A DNA stretch of 64,000 bases, from the NCBI RefSeq assembly GCF_900182835.1, contig NZ_FXUB01000004.1:1-64000 (forward strand), written 5' to 3'. This DNA comes from Desulfurobacterium pacificum (lineage in GTDB: Bacteria; Aquificota; Aquificia; Desulfurobacteriales; Desulfurobacteriaceae). The translations under genes were made by a program, and so were the position numbers. The notes below the pieces were generated by a model. That model saw only the letters and a program-made list of their open reading frames with translations, was not told where the DNA came from and made no database searches. Of this stretch, positions 9,039 to 17,787 are shown one piece after another (position 1 is the first letter of the stretch; each line of letters begins with the position of its first letter).

Positions 9039-11129
9039 TTACAGCTTTAAACGAAAGTTTAAAGGCTTACCAGATTTAGGATTCAGCAACAACGGAACCG
9101 GTGGAAGATTCAATTTAGGGAGCGGTTTGTAATAACTTCCCCTCTCAGGTACGTAGTAATCAATTATAAGGTGCCCATCTTCACTATCTGTGTATATCAC
9201 AACTCCAACCGTGTACCTTTTATCCTGTTCAGAACACCAGCTCCAGTTACCAAGAGATTTCACAGCTATTGCGTTGACGTCGGTCAGATATAAATCGTGA
9301 CTTTCCACTTTAAAGGAGTAATACTCCTTCTTACTGGAACGCTTATTTGAAGGATTAACAGGCAATAGCTTCTTAACAGTACTGTAAAGAGGAATTCTCA
9401 GCTGTCCATTCTCCTCCTTCACAGTAGAACTTCCAATTGAAGACTGGGAAGACATTCCAGTTTCTTTAACTTTCGTGTAGCCTATCCTCGTTTCTCCGCA
9501 AGAGATAACCATCTCTCCCCTGGCTATAACGTTATCGGGTGAATAGTGATAAAGCTCATCTTCGTGCTGCGGATAACTACCAACAAAGCCAGTAAGGTGA
9601 ACTGGTGATTTATATATCACCCCTATCCTTTTAACCGTAGCTTTTGGAACAGTTACAAGAAGATATTGCTGTTTTCCATTAACATAAGCCAACTCTTTAG
9701 GCGAGAGGATAGGATAAAAGAAAGCGTAGTAACTGCTTATCAAAACTACAGCTTTATCTTGATAACCATCAGCACTTAACCCTTCTTCAACAGTTTCCAC
9801 TATTCTCTTATAGTTACCTTCTTCAATACTTTTACTAACCGTTCTTTCAATGTTGTACTTAACTTTCCTTAAAAACAAAGAAGTTAGCGGACGTTTTTCC
9901 CCTTTTATAGTATGGGAAAAAGAAACAGACGATTTCAACTCCACTTTAGTAGTAGAATCGGTACTTTTTGAATGCTCATAAGTAGCAAAAAACTTACCCA
10001 AAGCTTCATTAGGAGGTCCAAAAAGGCTTTTCTCCTTAGGCGGGTCATTAATTACAACAACAGGTATCTGTTTTAACGTTATCGTTTTAACAAAAGGTTC
10101 ACCTAAAACCAACTTGGTATTTCTGAAATCACCTGTAACCAGAACATCATCTTCTCCAGCTTTTACGCCCTTAACTGTGAAATATTTCCACTTCAATCCT
10201 CTGTAAGTGGGAACAAGATGTCCTCCCTCTATTTTCTCTCTTTTTGGATTTATCCAGAAAACTTCTGCAAACCCATCACCATCAAGGTCGCCGCTGGTTA
10301 AGGCAACGGCATCTTTTGCCGCCCTAACGACCCTTTTAACTTTTCCTCTTTCATCCAGAAAGAAAATCCTCCCCCTCTTCCCATTCAAGTAAATAATCTC
10401 CTCTTTCCCGTCTCCATCTACATCTCCACAGGCTAACCTGTCCTCCCTATCTATTAAACCTATCTTCCTGTTTGAGATAAACCTCTTGGAAAGGAGCTTA
10501 TTCTTAACAATCTCGTAAACAACCAAACGGTTTTTATTGGCATCACCGAAGATAACCTCATCAGCCCCATCACCATCAACATCACCAGCAGCAAGTCTAT
10601 CGTGCCTTTCAAAGCCGACGTTAATTTTTGAAAGTAAATACCTATCAAGGTCGTAAACTTCAAGCGTATCCTTCTTAGCATTCCCTCTAATAACCAAAGT
10701 TTTAAACCTCTTTGAAGTCGGGTAAGCCATAACTATTGCATCATACTTTGAGATTCCGTAGGCGTAAGAAGCGATTCTCTTGAACGTATCCCCTTTATTC
10801 TCAATAACTTGAAGACTACCCTTGTAGAAATCCCAATGTTTCGCCTCTTTAGGAACTCCCACTAAAAGCTCCTCATAATCAAAACCTTCAACGTTACCTG
10901 CAGCCAACTTACTACCCTTAACAAAAGGAACTCCACTAAAACTCCCGTAAGAAACCACTTCCCCTTCCTTCATAGTAAAGAAGAAAACTTTTCCAGTTTC
11001 GGTACTCCCAAAAGCAAGGTCAACCTTCTCAACTACTCTCTTTCCCATTAAAGGGTCAGGAGGTACCCCAAAAGCAGCAGAAAAAGAAAAAAACAACGTA
11101 AGACTGGTTAAAAGTAGATTTTTTCTCAT
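9039..11129 (-). CDS. Secreted FG-GAP/VCBS repeat protein
   Basis: A 696-aa exported protein. A signal peptide (MRKNLLLTSLTLFFSFSAAFG) is followed by a beta-propeller-like region with at least three FG-GAP repeats carrying the calcium-type motif DxDxDG: AAGDVDGDGADEVIFGD (about 190-206), ACGDVDGDGKEEIIYLNG and TSGDLDGDGFAEVFWIN (to about 300). The C-terminal 350 residues are not recognised and are rich in beta-prone segments. The ATG at 11127-11129 is chosen because AAGGGGGA precedes it and the signal peptide then starts cleanly; an upstream start would add nine residues. It is a single gene with its own promoter. The ligand and role are unknown; surface binding or envelope maintenance are possible. 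Confidence 0.82.
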   Translation of the reverse strand: MRKNLLLTSLTLFFSFSAAFGVPPDPLMGKRVVEKVDLAFGSTETGKVFFFTMKEGEVVSYGSFSGVPFVKGSKLAAGNVEGFDYEELLVGVPKEAKHWDFYKGSLQVIENKGDTFKRIASYAYGISKYDAIVMAYPTSKRFKTLVIRGNAKKDTLEVYDLDRYLLSKINVGFERHDRLAAGDVDGDGADEVIFGDANKNRLVVYEIVKNKLLSKRFISNRKIGLIDREDRLACGDVDGDGKEEIIYLNGKRGRIFFLDERGKVKRVVRAAKDAVALTSGDLDGDGFAEVFWINPKREKIEGGHLVPTYRGLKWKYFTVKGVKAGEDDVLVTGDFRNTKLVLGEPFVKTITLKQIPVVVINDPPKEKSLFGPPNEALGKFFATYEHSKSTDSTTKVELKSSVSFSHTIKGEKRPLTSLFLRKVKYNIERTVSKSIEEGNYKRIVETVEEGLSADGYQDKAVVLISSYYAFFYPILSPKELAYVNGKQQYLLVTVPKATVKRIGVIYKSPVHLTGFVGSYPQHEDELYHYSPDNVIARGEMVISCGETRIGYTKVKETGMSSQSSIGSSTVKEENGQLRIPLYSTVKKLLPVNPSNKRSSKKEYYSFKVESHDLYLTDVNAIAVKSLGNWSWCSEQDKRYTVGVVIYTDSEDGHLIIDYYVPERGSYYKPLPKLNLPPVPLLLNPKSGKPLNFRLKL

Positions 11130-11167
11130 AGATTCCCCCTTAAAAGATTTGACCACCCTTGTTTGTT

Positions 11168-11196
11168 AATTTATCGTTATATTAGGGGAATTGCAA
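11168..11196 (-). promoter_or_regulatory. Promoter of the FG-GAP protein gene
   Basis: Minus-strand -35 TTGCAA (11191-11196) and -10 TAAATT (11168-11173), spacer 17 bases, about 40 bases upstream of the chosen ATG. Confidence 0.55.
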
Positions 11197-11201
11197 CAAA
11201 A

Positions 11202-11783
11202 CTACAGATTTGAAAGGTCAATTTCGTTGTCTATTATCGTGTACCTTTTACCGCCAAGCCTTCCAACGATGCCTTTTGAAGTTTCAAGAAGCTCTTCTTC
11301 AAAGTGAATAGCAACCACTTCTCCAAAAATCAAAGACATAGGCGTATCGCCGATTTCCACTATCTCTTTAAGCTTACACTCTAAAGCCGCAGGAACGCCT
11401 TTCACTTTAGGCGGTAAAACGATTTTAGAAGGTTCGGTCGGAACGTTTAAAATTTCTGCTTCACTTTCGTTAGGGGGATAGTCCTTTCCGGATAGGTGCA
11501 TCTTTTCTAAAAATTCTTTACTAACGAAGTTAACGACAAATTCGCCGGTTTCTCTTATGTTTCTGTCGGTATCCTTCAAAGTACCGTCCTTTCTCTTTCC
11601 GATGGAAACCATTATTATCGGCGGTTTTGTGGTAACGGCGTTAAAGAAGGAAAAAGGCGCAAGGTTAACGACACCCTCTTTAGAAACTGTTGATATCCAG
11701 GCGATAGGTCTTGGAACAACGATAGAGAAAATGGCTTTGCTGATTTCTTTCTGCTCATCCTTTCCGGGAAGAAGGGTTTTCAT
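11202..11783 (-). CDS. Flavin reductase-like (FMN-binding split barrel) protein
   Basis: A 193-aa protein of the flavin reductase / DIM6-NTAB family, which binds FMN in a split beta-barrel. Family features: the N-terminal VVPRPIAWISTVSKEGVVNL (about 23-42), APFSFFNAVTTKPPIIMVSI (about 43-62), the GTLKDTDRNIRETGEFVVNF region, and the GEVVAIHF strand near 154-161. Members include flavin reductases and uncharacterised flavoproteins, so the substrate is open. It is last in a minus-strand series after slyD and the class V aminotransferase. The ATG follows GGAGGG. A hairpin separates it from slyD. Confidence 0.85.
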   Translation of the reverse strand: MKTLLPGKDEQKEISKAIFSIVVPRPIAWISTVSKEGVVNLAPFSFFNAVTTKPPIIMVSIGKRKDGTLKDTDRNIRETGEFVVNFVSKEFLEKMHLSGKDYPPNESEAEILNVPTEPSKIVLPPKVKGVPAALECKLKEIVEIGDTPMSLIFGEVVAIHFEEELLETSKGIVGRLGGKRYTIIDNEIDLSNL

Positions 11784-11803
11784 ATGCCCTCCTTGAAGAG
11801 AAA

Positions 11804-11821
11804 GGCTGCCGAAAGGCAGCC
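11804..11821 (-). terminator. Weak intrinsic terminator or attenuator after slyD
   Basis: A 7-bp hairpin, GGCTGCC and GGCAGCC around a four-base loop, lies between the slyD stop and the flavin reductase start. On the minus strand it is followed by TTTCTCTTC, a poor U-tract, so read-through into the flavin reductase gene is likely. Confidence 0.5.
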
Positions 11822-11827
11822 ACCTGT

Positions 11828-12247
11828 TTATTCTGTAGGCTCTTTTTTGAGCATTTTAACCGTAAAGGTAAGAGTCTGTCCTGCAAGTGGGTGGTTATGG
11901 TCAAGAACCGCCTTTTCGTCGTCAAAGTCAACAACTCTTACCAAAAAGGTCTGTCCGTCCGGAGTTTGCCCTTGAAGAACCATTCCCTTTTGAAGGTCTA
12001 TACCTTCTAAAGCAGCTCTTGGAACAGTTTCAAGGAGTTCTTCTCTGTATTCGCCGTAGGCTTCTTCTGGTGGAAGGGAAAAAGTTTTCTCCTCACCTTC
12101 TTCCATAGGCGCAACTTCTCTTTCAAAGCCAGGAATTACTTCGTTCCTGCCTGTAGTAAAGGTGAACGCTCCTCTACCTTCTGTAGAGTCAATAACGTTC
12201 CCGTTCTGGTCTTTTAAGGTGTACTCAACGGTGCAAACGTAGTTCAT
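11828..12247 (-). CDS. FKBP-type peptidyl-prolyl isomerase, SlyD-like
   Basis: A 139-aa FKBP-fold prolyl isomerase/chaperone of the SlyD type. The N-terminal half has VEYTLKDQNGNVIDSTEG and the pocket stretch GRNEVIPGFEREVAPMEEGE (about 42-61). The IF chaperone domain insert follows (EEAYGEYREELLETVPRAAL), and the frame closes with the strand DHNHPLAGQTLTFTVKML, diagnostic for SlyD/FKBP. The His-rich metal-binding tail of enterobacterial SlyD is absent. The ATG at 12245-12247 has AAGGAGATG before it; an in-frame start nine codons upstream has none. It lies 31 bases after the class V aminotransferase gene and probably shares its transcript. Confidence 0.92.
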   Translation of the reverse strand: MNYVCTVEYTLKDQNGNVIDSTEGRGAFTFTTGRNEVIPGFEREVAPMEEGEEKTFSLPPEEAYGEYREELLETVPRAALEGIDLQKGMVLQGQTPDGQTFLVRVVDFDDEKAVLDHNHPLAGQTLTFTVKMLKKEPTE

Positions 12248-12278
12248 AACATCTCCTTTTAGTGTTTTTGCCACTATA

Positions 12279-13430
12279 CTACAAAGTTTCCTTTTCGTAA
12301 ACCTCCATTGCAGCTTTTACAGAATCGCCAAAGTTAAACCTGTTATAACCTAACTTTTTAAGTGCAAATTCGGTTACCTCAAGTCCTGTAAGAATGTCAA
12401 AGATGTCAACGTATCCCATGTGGGAAAGGCGGAAAATTTTTCCTTTAAGGTGCTCCTGCCCGCCGGCTATCGTAATTCCGAAGGTTTCTCTCGCTATCTT
12501 CACAACGTCCTGTCCGTTAATGCCTTCCGGTGAAATGACAGCCGTAACGCCGTTGGCGGGATTTTCAGATAGCAGTTCAAGCCCCAAAGCTTTAACGCCG
12601 GCTCTTGTTGCCTTTGCGAGCATCTCGTGCCTTTTAGCAACGTTCTCAAGTCCTTCTTCTTCTATCATTTTGAGGGCTTCGTTGAGGGCTATAACCAAGT
12701 TTGTAGCGGTAGTGTAGGCAGTTTGACCTTTGGGCTGCTGTTTTAACTCTTTTTTCAGGTTGAAGTAATAAGCAGTTGGATTGTCGTTTAATCTGTTAAC
12801 GGCTTTCTCATTTAAGGAAATCACGGCTAAACCGGGCGGCGTCATAAGAGCTTTTTGCGAACCGGTTATTGCTACGTCTATGTGCCAATCGTCTGTTGGA
12901 ATGTCGTAAACGCCGTAAGCTGTTATACCGTCTGCTATGAGGAGGCAATCGGGAAGCTCTTTCGTTATCTTACCTATAGCCTTTACGTCGTGAATAGTTC
13001 CTGTTGAAGTTTCGCAGATTTGAACTAAAACGCCTTTGACGTCGGGGGTGGTGGTGAGGATTTTTCCTATCTCCTCAACGGAAACGCTTTTACCCCACTC
13101 CACCTCTACCGTTATAGGCTTAACGCCAAAAGCCCTGCAGAGTTCTTCCCACCTCTGACCGAACTTTCCGCCAGCAACGACTACAGCGCTGTCTCCCGGC
13201 TTAAAGAGGTTGGCAACGGCAGCTTCCATGGCGCCGGTTCCTGAAGATGTGAGAATTAACACTTCCCCTTCAGTTTTAAAAAGGCGCCTAAGCCTCTCTC
13301 TGGTGTCAAGGAAGATTTCCTTAAACTCAGGTGAACGGTGGTAGAGCGTTGGTCTTGAAAGTGCTTCAAGAACTCTCTCTGGAACCATTGTAGGTCCTGG
13401 GGTCAGCAGTCTTTTCTTTAAAGGTTTCAT
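12279..13430 (-). CDS. Class V aminotransferase (alanine-glyoxylate / serine-pyruvate type)
   Basis: A 383-aa PLP enzyme of the small class V branch that includes alanine-glyoxylate and serine-glyoxylate/pyruvate aminotransferases. It begins with the typical LLTPGPTMVPERVLEALS and LYHRSPEFKEIF. PLP contacts include the SSGTGAMEAAVANLF loop (about 62-76), the Asp in LLIADGITAYG and the Schiff-base lysine in TGSQKALMTPPGLA (near residue 193). The C-terminal domain has FRLSHMGYVDIFDI. It may feed glycine/serine metabolism. The ATG has AAGGAG upstream. The exact amino donor cannot be read from sequence. Confidence 0.9.
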   Translation of the reverse strand: MKPLKKRLLTPGPTMVPERVLEALSRPTLYHRSPEFKEIFLDTRERLRRLFKTEGEVLILTSSGTGAMEAAVANLFKPGDSAVVVAGGKFGQRWEELCRAFGVKPITVEVEWGKSVSVEEIGKILTTTPDVKGVLVQICETSTGTIHDVKAIGKITKELPDCLLIADGITAYGVYDIPTDDWHIDVAITGSQKALMTPPGLAVISLNEKAVNRLNDNPTAYYFNLKKELKQQPKGQTAYTTATNLVIALNEALKMIEEEGLENVAKRHEMLAKATRAGVKALGLELLSENPANGVTAVISPEGINGQDVVKIARETFGITIAGGQEHLKGKIFRLSHMGYVDIFDILTGLEVTEFALKKLGYNRFNFGDSVKAAMEVYEKETL

Positions 13431-13452
13431 ATCGCAACTCCTTTAATGGTTT

Positions 13453-15564
13453 TCAGGCTAAAACTTTTAAAAACTTCATAATAACGGTTTTTTCTCCGTA
13501 GTTGGCAAAAAAAGCCGTAACTTTGGCGTTGTCTCCAGAACCTTCCACTCTTTTTACAACGCCTTTGCCGAACTTTTTATGGAAAACAATTTTAGGCTTT
13601 TTGTCAGAAGTTGAGGAAGTTTTCTGTAATGCAGGCTGCCCTGACCTTTCTTTCTTTTTCACTTCTTTTATAAGGTGAGAGGGGATTTCATCCAAAAAGC
13701 GGGATTTTTGCGACGACTTGTAAGTTCCAAAGAACCTGCGCCTTTTAGCGTAGGAAAGAGAAAGAAGTTTTTTTGCTCTCGTCACAGCTACGTAGAAAAG
13801 TCTCCTCTCTTCTTCTACGCCGTCTGCCGAGTCAAGACTTCTGACGTGGGGAAAAATCCCCTCCTCCAACCCCGCAATAAACACAACGGGAAACTCAAGA
13901 CCTTTTGAAGCGTGAACGGTCATCAGCGTAACTTTTTCGCCCTCTTCCATTTCGTCCTGGTCGGAAGAAAGGGTAATTGTGCTTAAAAACTCAACGTAAA
14001 GCTCTTCGCCTTCTAACTTTTCTCTTTCTGCAAAGTCCTGAATGGTATTCCCCAGTTCCTCTATGTTTTCATATCTCGATTCCCAGTCTTCTCTGTATTC
14101 CTTCTGTAAGTATTCCTTATATCCGCTGACGGTGGTTATGAACTTTATGAGGTCGTAGGGGGGAAGGGTGGGGATTTTTTCTCTTATAGCTCTTATAATC
14201 TCAATCAAATCTTCTACTGCTTTTCTTTGCCTTGCAGAACTCACGCTCTCAGCAAGTTTTTCAAGCGCTTTTAAATTGCCCTTTTCAACCTTTAAAATCT
14301 CCTTCAACTTCTTTTCAGCCGCATCACCAAGCCCTCGTTTGGGAACGTTCAAAATTCTCAAAAGCGAAACAACGTCGCTATCAAACAGAGCAACCCTCAA
14401 ATAAGCAATAACATCTTTTATCTCTTTTCTCTCATAGAACTTAACGCCACCAACTATCTGATAGGCTATTCCTTCCTTCCTCAAAGCATCTTCTAAAATA
14501 CGGGATTGTGCGTTCGTCCTATAAAAGACAGCAATGTCAGAAGGCTTAACTCCCTTTTTCAAGAACTGCTTTATCGTAGAAGAGATAAACTGAGATTCTT
14601 CAACGTCACTTTCCGCAGCGAAAAGTCTTATAGGCTCCCCGTCAGGATTCTCCGTAAACAGCGTTTTTCCTTTTCTCTTTCTGTTGTTAGCTATAACGGC
14701 GTTTGCTGCCTTCAGTATCGTTCCAGAACATCTGTAATTTTTTTCAAGCTTAATAACCTTGGCGTTGGGAAAGTCCCTTTCAAAAGAAAGAATGTTCTCT
14801 ATGTTAGCACCTCTCCAGGTGTAAATGCACTGGTCTTCATCACCAACAACGCAGATGTTTCCCTTTTCCTTCGTCAAAGAAAGCGCTATCTCGTATTGAA
14901 TCCTGTTCGTATCCTGATACTCATCTATCAAAACGTACCTAAAATAGTCCGAATACCGCCTCTTTAGGTCTTCCTGCGCTAAAAGGTCTCTTCCACATAT
15001 AAGCAGGTCGTCAAAGTCAAGGGCGTTACTCTCTTTTAGCCTTTTATTATAAAGCTCAAAAATCTGACCTATGTTCTCGTAATAAAGGTTCATAGAATCA
15101 AGCGAATAAGTACCGTTCTTCACGTTACTTATAACCGAGGCAATCGTAGAAGGGCTGTAAAGGTCTGGGTCAAGATTTAAATCTTTAATAATTTCCTTTA
15201 TCAATCTTTTTTTATCGTCAGAGTCAAAAATTACAAAGTTCGGCTTATACCCCAACCTTACGCTGTGAGCCCTCAAGAGTCTGACGCAAAAAGAGTGAAA
15301 AGTCATAACCCAGACGGGAACTTCTCTTTTCAATAAACCCTCAAGACGCTCTTTCATCTCGTTGGCAGCTTTATTTGTAAACGTAACAGCCAAAATCCTT
15401 TCAGGTTCAAATCCCAATTCTTCTATCATGTATGCAATCTTGTAAGTAATAACCCGTGTCTTTCCTGAACCTGCACCCGCAAGTATTAAAAGTGGAGAGT
15501 CAAAATAAAGAACAGCCTCTCTTTGTTGCTGATTAAGCTCCCTTATAAGTTCTTTCAACGCCAT
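13453..15564 (-). CDS. pcrA: UvrD/PcrA-type superfamily 1 DNA helicase
   Basis: A 703-aa 3'-5' helicase used in repair and replication restart. Motifs in order: Q-motif LNQQQREAV, Walker A ILAGAGSGKTRVI (about 25-37), motif Ib VTFTNKAANEM, Walker B YVLIDEYQDTN (about 215), motif III VVGDEDQCIYTWRGA, motif IV FYRTNAQSR, motif V VTLMTVHASKGLEFPVVF, motif VI RRLFYVAVTRAKK. The C-terminal segment KIVFHKKFGKGVVKRVEGSG is the PcrA-type RNA polymerase-binding Tudor-like tail, so the symbol pcrA is used although rep/uvrD would fit. The start is uncertain: the ATG at 15562-15564 has AAGGGG directly adjacent; a TTG three codons upstream is the alternative. Confidence 0.93.
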   Translation of the reverse strand: MALKELIRELNQQQREAVLYFDSPLLILAGAGSGKTRVITYKIAYMIEELGFEPERILAVTFTNKAANEMKERLEGLLKREVPVWVMTFHSFCVRLLRAHSVRLGYKPNFVIFDSDDKKRLIKEIIKDLNLDPDLYSPSTIASVISNVKNGTYSLDSMNLYYENIGQIFELYNKRLKESNALDFDDLLICGRDLLAQEDLKRRYSDYFRYVLIDEYQDTNRIQYEIALSLTKEKGNICVVGDEDQCIYTWRGANIENILSFERDFPNAKVIKLEKNYRCSGTILKAANAVIANNRKRKGKTLFTENPDGEPIRLFAAESDVEESQFISSTIKQFLKKGVKPSDIAVFYRTNAQSRILEDALRKEGIAYQIVGGVKFYERKEIKDVIAYLRVALFDSDVVSLLRILNVPKRGLGDAAEKKLKEILKVEKGNLKALEKLAESVSSARQRKAVEDLIEIIRAIREKIPTLPPYDLIKFITTVSGYKEYLQKEYREDWESRYENIEELGNTIQDFAEREKLEGEELYVEFLSTITLSSDQDEMEEGEKVTLMTVHASKGLEFPVVFIAGLEEGIFPHVRSLDSADGVEEERRLFYVAVTRAKKLLSLSYAKRRRFFGTYKSSQKSRFLDEIPSHLIKEVKKKERSGQPALQKTSSTSDKKPKIVFHKKFGKGVVKRVEGSGDNAKVTAFFANYGEKTVIMKFLKVLA

Positions 15565-15649
15565 CCCCTTCAAAGCGCAGTAGAATAAGAAAAAAGTGAG
15601 ATTATATTTAAAAACAGAGAGAGGAAAAAAACAACTTTAAAGGTGAGAG

Positions 15650-16789
15650 ATGAGAACGAAAGTTATTTCCTCCAACAATCCCGTTTTACAGTTAGCATTA
15701 GAAGAAATTGAAGAAAACCTATTCCAAACCCCTGATTTTGCCATGATATCCGTTTGCCCCTGCTATCCTTACGAAGACGTTCCATCATGCATTGAATCTA
15801 TTTTAGGAATAGAAAACTACGTTGCATTCAACGCAATTGATTCTTTCTGCAACACTAAAATAATGAACAAAGGCGTTAGTGGCATGTTCTTTTTCTTTGA
15901 AAGGAACGCCTCCGTTGAAATTTTCTGTTGCGAAAACCTGCCAAGTAGCAACCTTGAAGAAACTATTAGAGAAACAGTTTCCTTTCTAAAAGAAAAAAGC
16001 CATAACTTAAACTTGATAATCGGAGATTACTCAAGTGGAGTATTTCCCGTATTCCTATGCGAATTAGGAAAACAGCTTAAAAAAGAAAACATAAACGCTG
16101 AAAACATCTGCGGAGGAATAGTCTCTACCCCTATAAAGAACGGAAGACCCGAATCTGGCTACGTATTCGCAAATGGAAGAGTGATTTCAGAAGGCTTTGT
16201 AATAGTATCCTTCAGTAACTTAACGTTTGAAATAGCTCTATCCACAGGTATATTTAGGAGAGGTCCTGTCTACACTGTAACTTCAGGAAGCATGTTTGAC
16301 ATTTACGAACTTGATGGAGAACCGGCACATTACCTTCCCGAAAGGCTCCTTAAAAACATTGAGAACTATAAAAAAGAACACCTCTGGTACACACCTTTAG
16401 CCGTTCTTAACGAAAAAGAAGAGATAACAACGGTCAGAACCTTCAAAGACTTCTCTCCAGGAAAAATAGAAGTATGGGCTCCCATTGAAGAAGGGCAAAA
16501 ACTCAAGCTGGCTTTCGTAGTACCAGAAGAAATCCTAAAAGACACTGAAAGTTCTGCCAAAAGGGTCAAAGCAAAACTTTCCTGTGTAGAAGCTATCTTT
16601 AACTTCTCCTGCGTTGCAAGGCAATATACCTTAGAAAAAAAAGCAGAATTAGAACCCAAGATTTACGCCCAGATTTTAAACGCCCCCCTTTTCGGATTTT
16701 TCACTCACGGAGAAATAGCCCCATCTGAAGGAACGTTAAAGCTACACAACCAAACCTCCGTATTAGTAGCAATGAAGGAGGCGTTATGA
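15650..16789 (+). CDS. FIST domain sensory protein
   Basis: A 379-aa FIST protein (FIST N followed by FIST C), a domain proposed to sense small ligands such as amino acids. FIST N includes LNLIIGDYSSGVFPVFLCEL near 121-140 and the glycine-rich ICGGIVSTPIKNGRPESGYV near 153-172. FIST C includes YTVTSGSMFDIYELDGEPA, FSPGKIEVW near 270, and FNFSCVARQYTLEKKAELEP near 316-335. There is no membrane segment, so it is cytoplasmic. The ATG follows AAAGGTGAG. It overlaps the GGDEF gene by 4 bases (ATGA), so the two are translationally coupled and the FIST protein is probably the input for the cyclase. Confidence 0.88.
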   Translation: MRTKVISSNNPVLQLALEEIEENLFQTPDFAMISVCPCYPYEDVPSCIESILGIENYVAFNAIDSFCNTKIMNKGVSGMFFFFERNASVEIFCCENLPSSNLEETIRETVSFLKEKSHNLNLIIGDYSSGVFPVFLCELGKQLKKENINAENICGGIVSTPIKNGRPESGYVFANGRVISEGFVIVSFSNLTFEIALSTGIFRRGPVYTVTSGSMFDIYELDGEPAHYLPERLLKNIENYKKEHLWYTPLAVLNEKEEITTVRTFKDFSPGKIEVWAPIEEGQKLKLAFVVPEEILKDTESSAKRVKAKLSCVEAIFNFSCVARQYTLEKKAELEPKIYAQILNAPLFGFFTHGEIAPSEGTLKLHNQTSVLVAMKEAL

Positions 16790-17376
16790 GAGAAAAAGTA
16801 AAACTCCAACTTTTAGTCAATTACTTAGACGAACTGACCAGAAAGTACGATGAAATTTTTCACATTAAAGAACAATTATTGAAAGAGTTAGAATATCAAG
16901 CTTTGTTTGATAGTCTAACAGGACTATACAACCGAAACGCTCTTTTTTCCTTCCTTGAGAGAGAAACAGCCAAAGTAGAAAGAGGAGAAAACAGGCTACT
17001 TATAATATTCCTTGACCTTGACAATTTTAAAAGAGTAAATGATATATACGGGCACAAAAAAGGTGACGAAGTTTTAAGGCACGTCGCCCAAATGCTAAAA
17101 GAACACTTTAGAAAGTACGACATATTGGCAAGATTCGGTGGCGATGAATTTATTCTTGGAATAATACTGCCCCCATCTTCCAACCGAAAAGAGATAGAAA
17201 AAATCTTAAAAAGAGTAGAAAACGACATTGAAAAGGAATTTCAAGAATTTGGTTTATCCATAAGTTATGGAATAGCAGTTTCTCCCGATGAAGGAAAGGA
17301 CGTACAAAAACTTATCCAGTTAGCAGATAAAAGAATGTATGAAATGAAAAAAGTTAAGAAGCAGCGGCAAAACTAA
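16786..17376 (+). CDS. Diguanylate cyclase (GGDEF domain)
   Basis: A 196-aa protein with a short N-terminal helix and a full GGDEF domain that makes cyclic di-GMP from GTP. Conserved elements: DSLTGLYNRNALFSFLERE (about 43-61), IIFLDLDNFKRVNDIYGH, the active site ARFGGDEFILGI and the C-terminal SISYGIAVSPDE. The product-inhibition site RxxD is present as RKYD five residues before GGDEF, so feedback control by c-di-GMP is expected. No sensor domain of its own; coupled to the FIST gene. It ends 5 bases before the convergent cheY stop. Confidence 0.93.
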   Translation: MREKVKLQLLVNYLDELTRKYDEIFHIKEQLLKELEYQALFDSLTGLYNRNALFSFLERETAKVERGENRLLIIFLDLDNFKRVNDIYGHKKGDEVLRHVAQMLKEHFRKYDILARFGGDEFILGIILPPSSNRKEIEKILKRVENDIEKEFQEFGLSISYGIAVSPDEGKDVQKLIQLADKRMYEMKKVKKQRQN

Positions 17377-17380
17377 CCGC

Positions 17381-17782
17381 TTACTTCTTCAGGGATGAGA
17401 AAATTTTCTCTATTTTTTCCTTCAAAGTTTCAGCAGTAAAAGGTTTGACAATATAGTTATTTACACCTGCCTTTATAGCCATTAAAACGTTTTCCTTTTT
17501 AGCCTCTGCCGTAACCATAAGAATAGGCAAATGCTTTAATTCTGGGTCTTTCCTTATTTCCTGAACCAGCTCAATACCCGTCATATTCGGCATATTCCAG
17601 TCGGTGATAACCAAGCCATACTTATTGGGATTCTTCTTTAAAATCTCTAAAGCCTGTTTACCATCTTCGGCTTCATCCACGTTTTTATAACCAAGCTGTG
17701 CTAACAACGTTTTAAGTATCTTTCTCATAGCTGCCATATCGTCAACAACCAAGATATTAATGTTCGTATCAGGCATTCCCAT
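17381..17782 (-). CDS. cheY: Chemotaxis response regulator CheY
   Basis: A 133-aa single receiver domain. Acidic pair Asp14/Asp15 in LVVDDMAAMR, phosphoacceptor Asp61 in LVITDWNMPNMTG, Thr91 in PILMVTAEA and Lys113 in YIVKPFTAE are all in place. Phospho-CheY binds the flagellar motor switch. It is the last gene of a six-gene minus-strand chemotaxis operon, 5 bases after cheV. The first ATG has GGAGG 9 bases upstream; a second ATG two codons on is a less likely start. Confidence 0.93.
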   Translation of the reverse strand: MGMPDTNINILVVDDMAAMRKILKTLLAQLGYKNVDEAEDGKQALEILKKNPNKYGLVITDWNMPNMTGIELVQEIRKDPELKHLPILMVTAEAKKENVLMAIKAGVNNYIVKPFTAETLKEKIEKIFSSLKK

Positions 17783-17787
17783 TTTGT

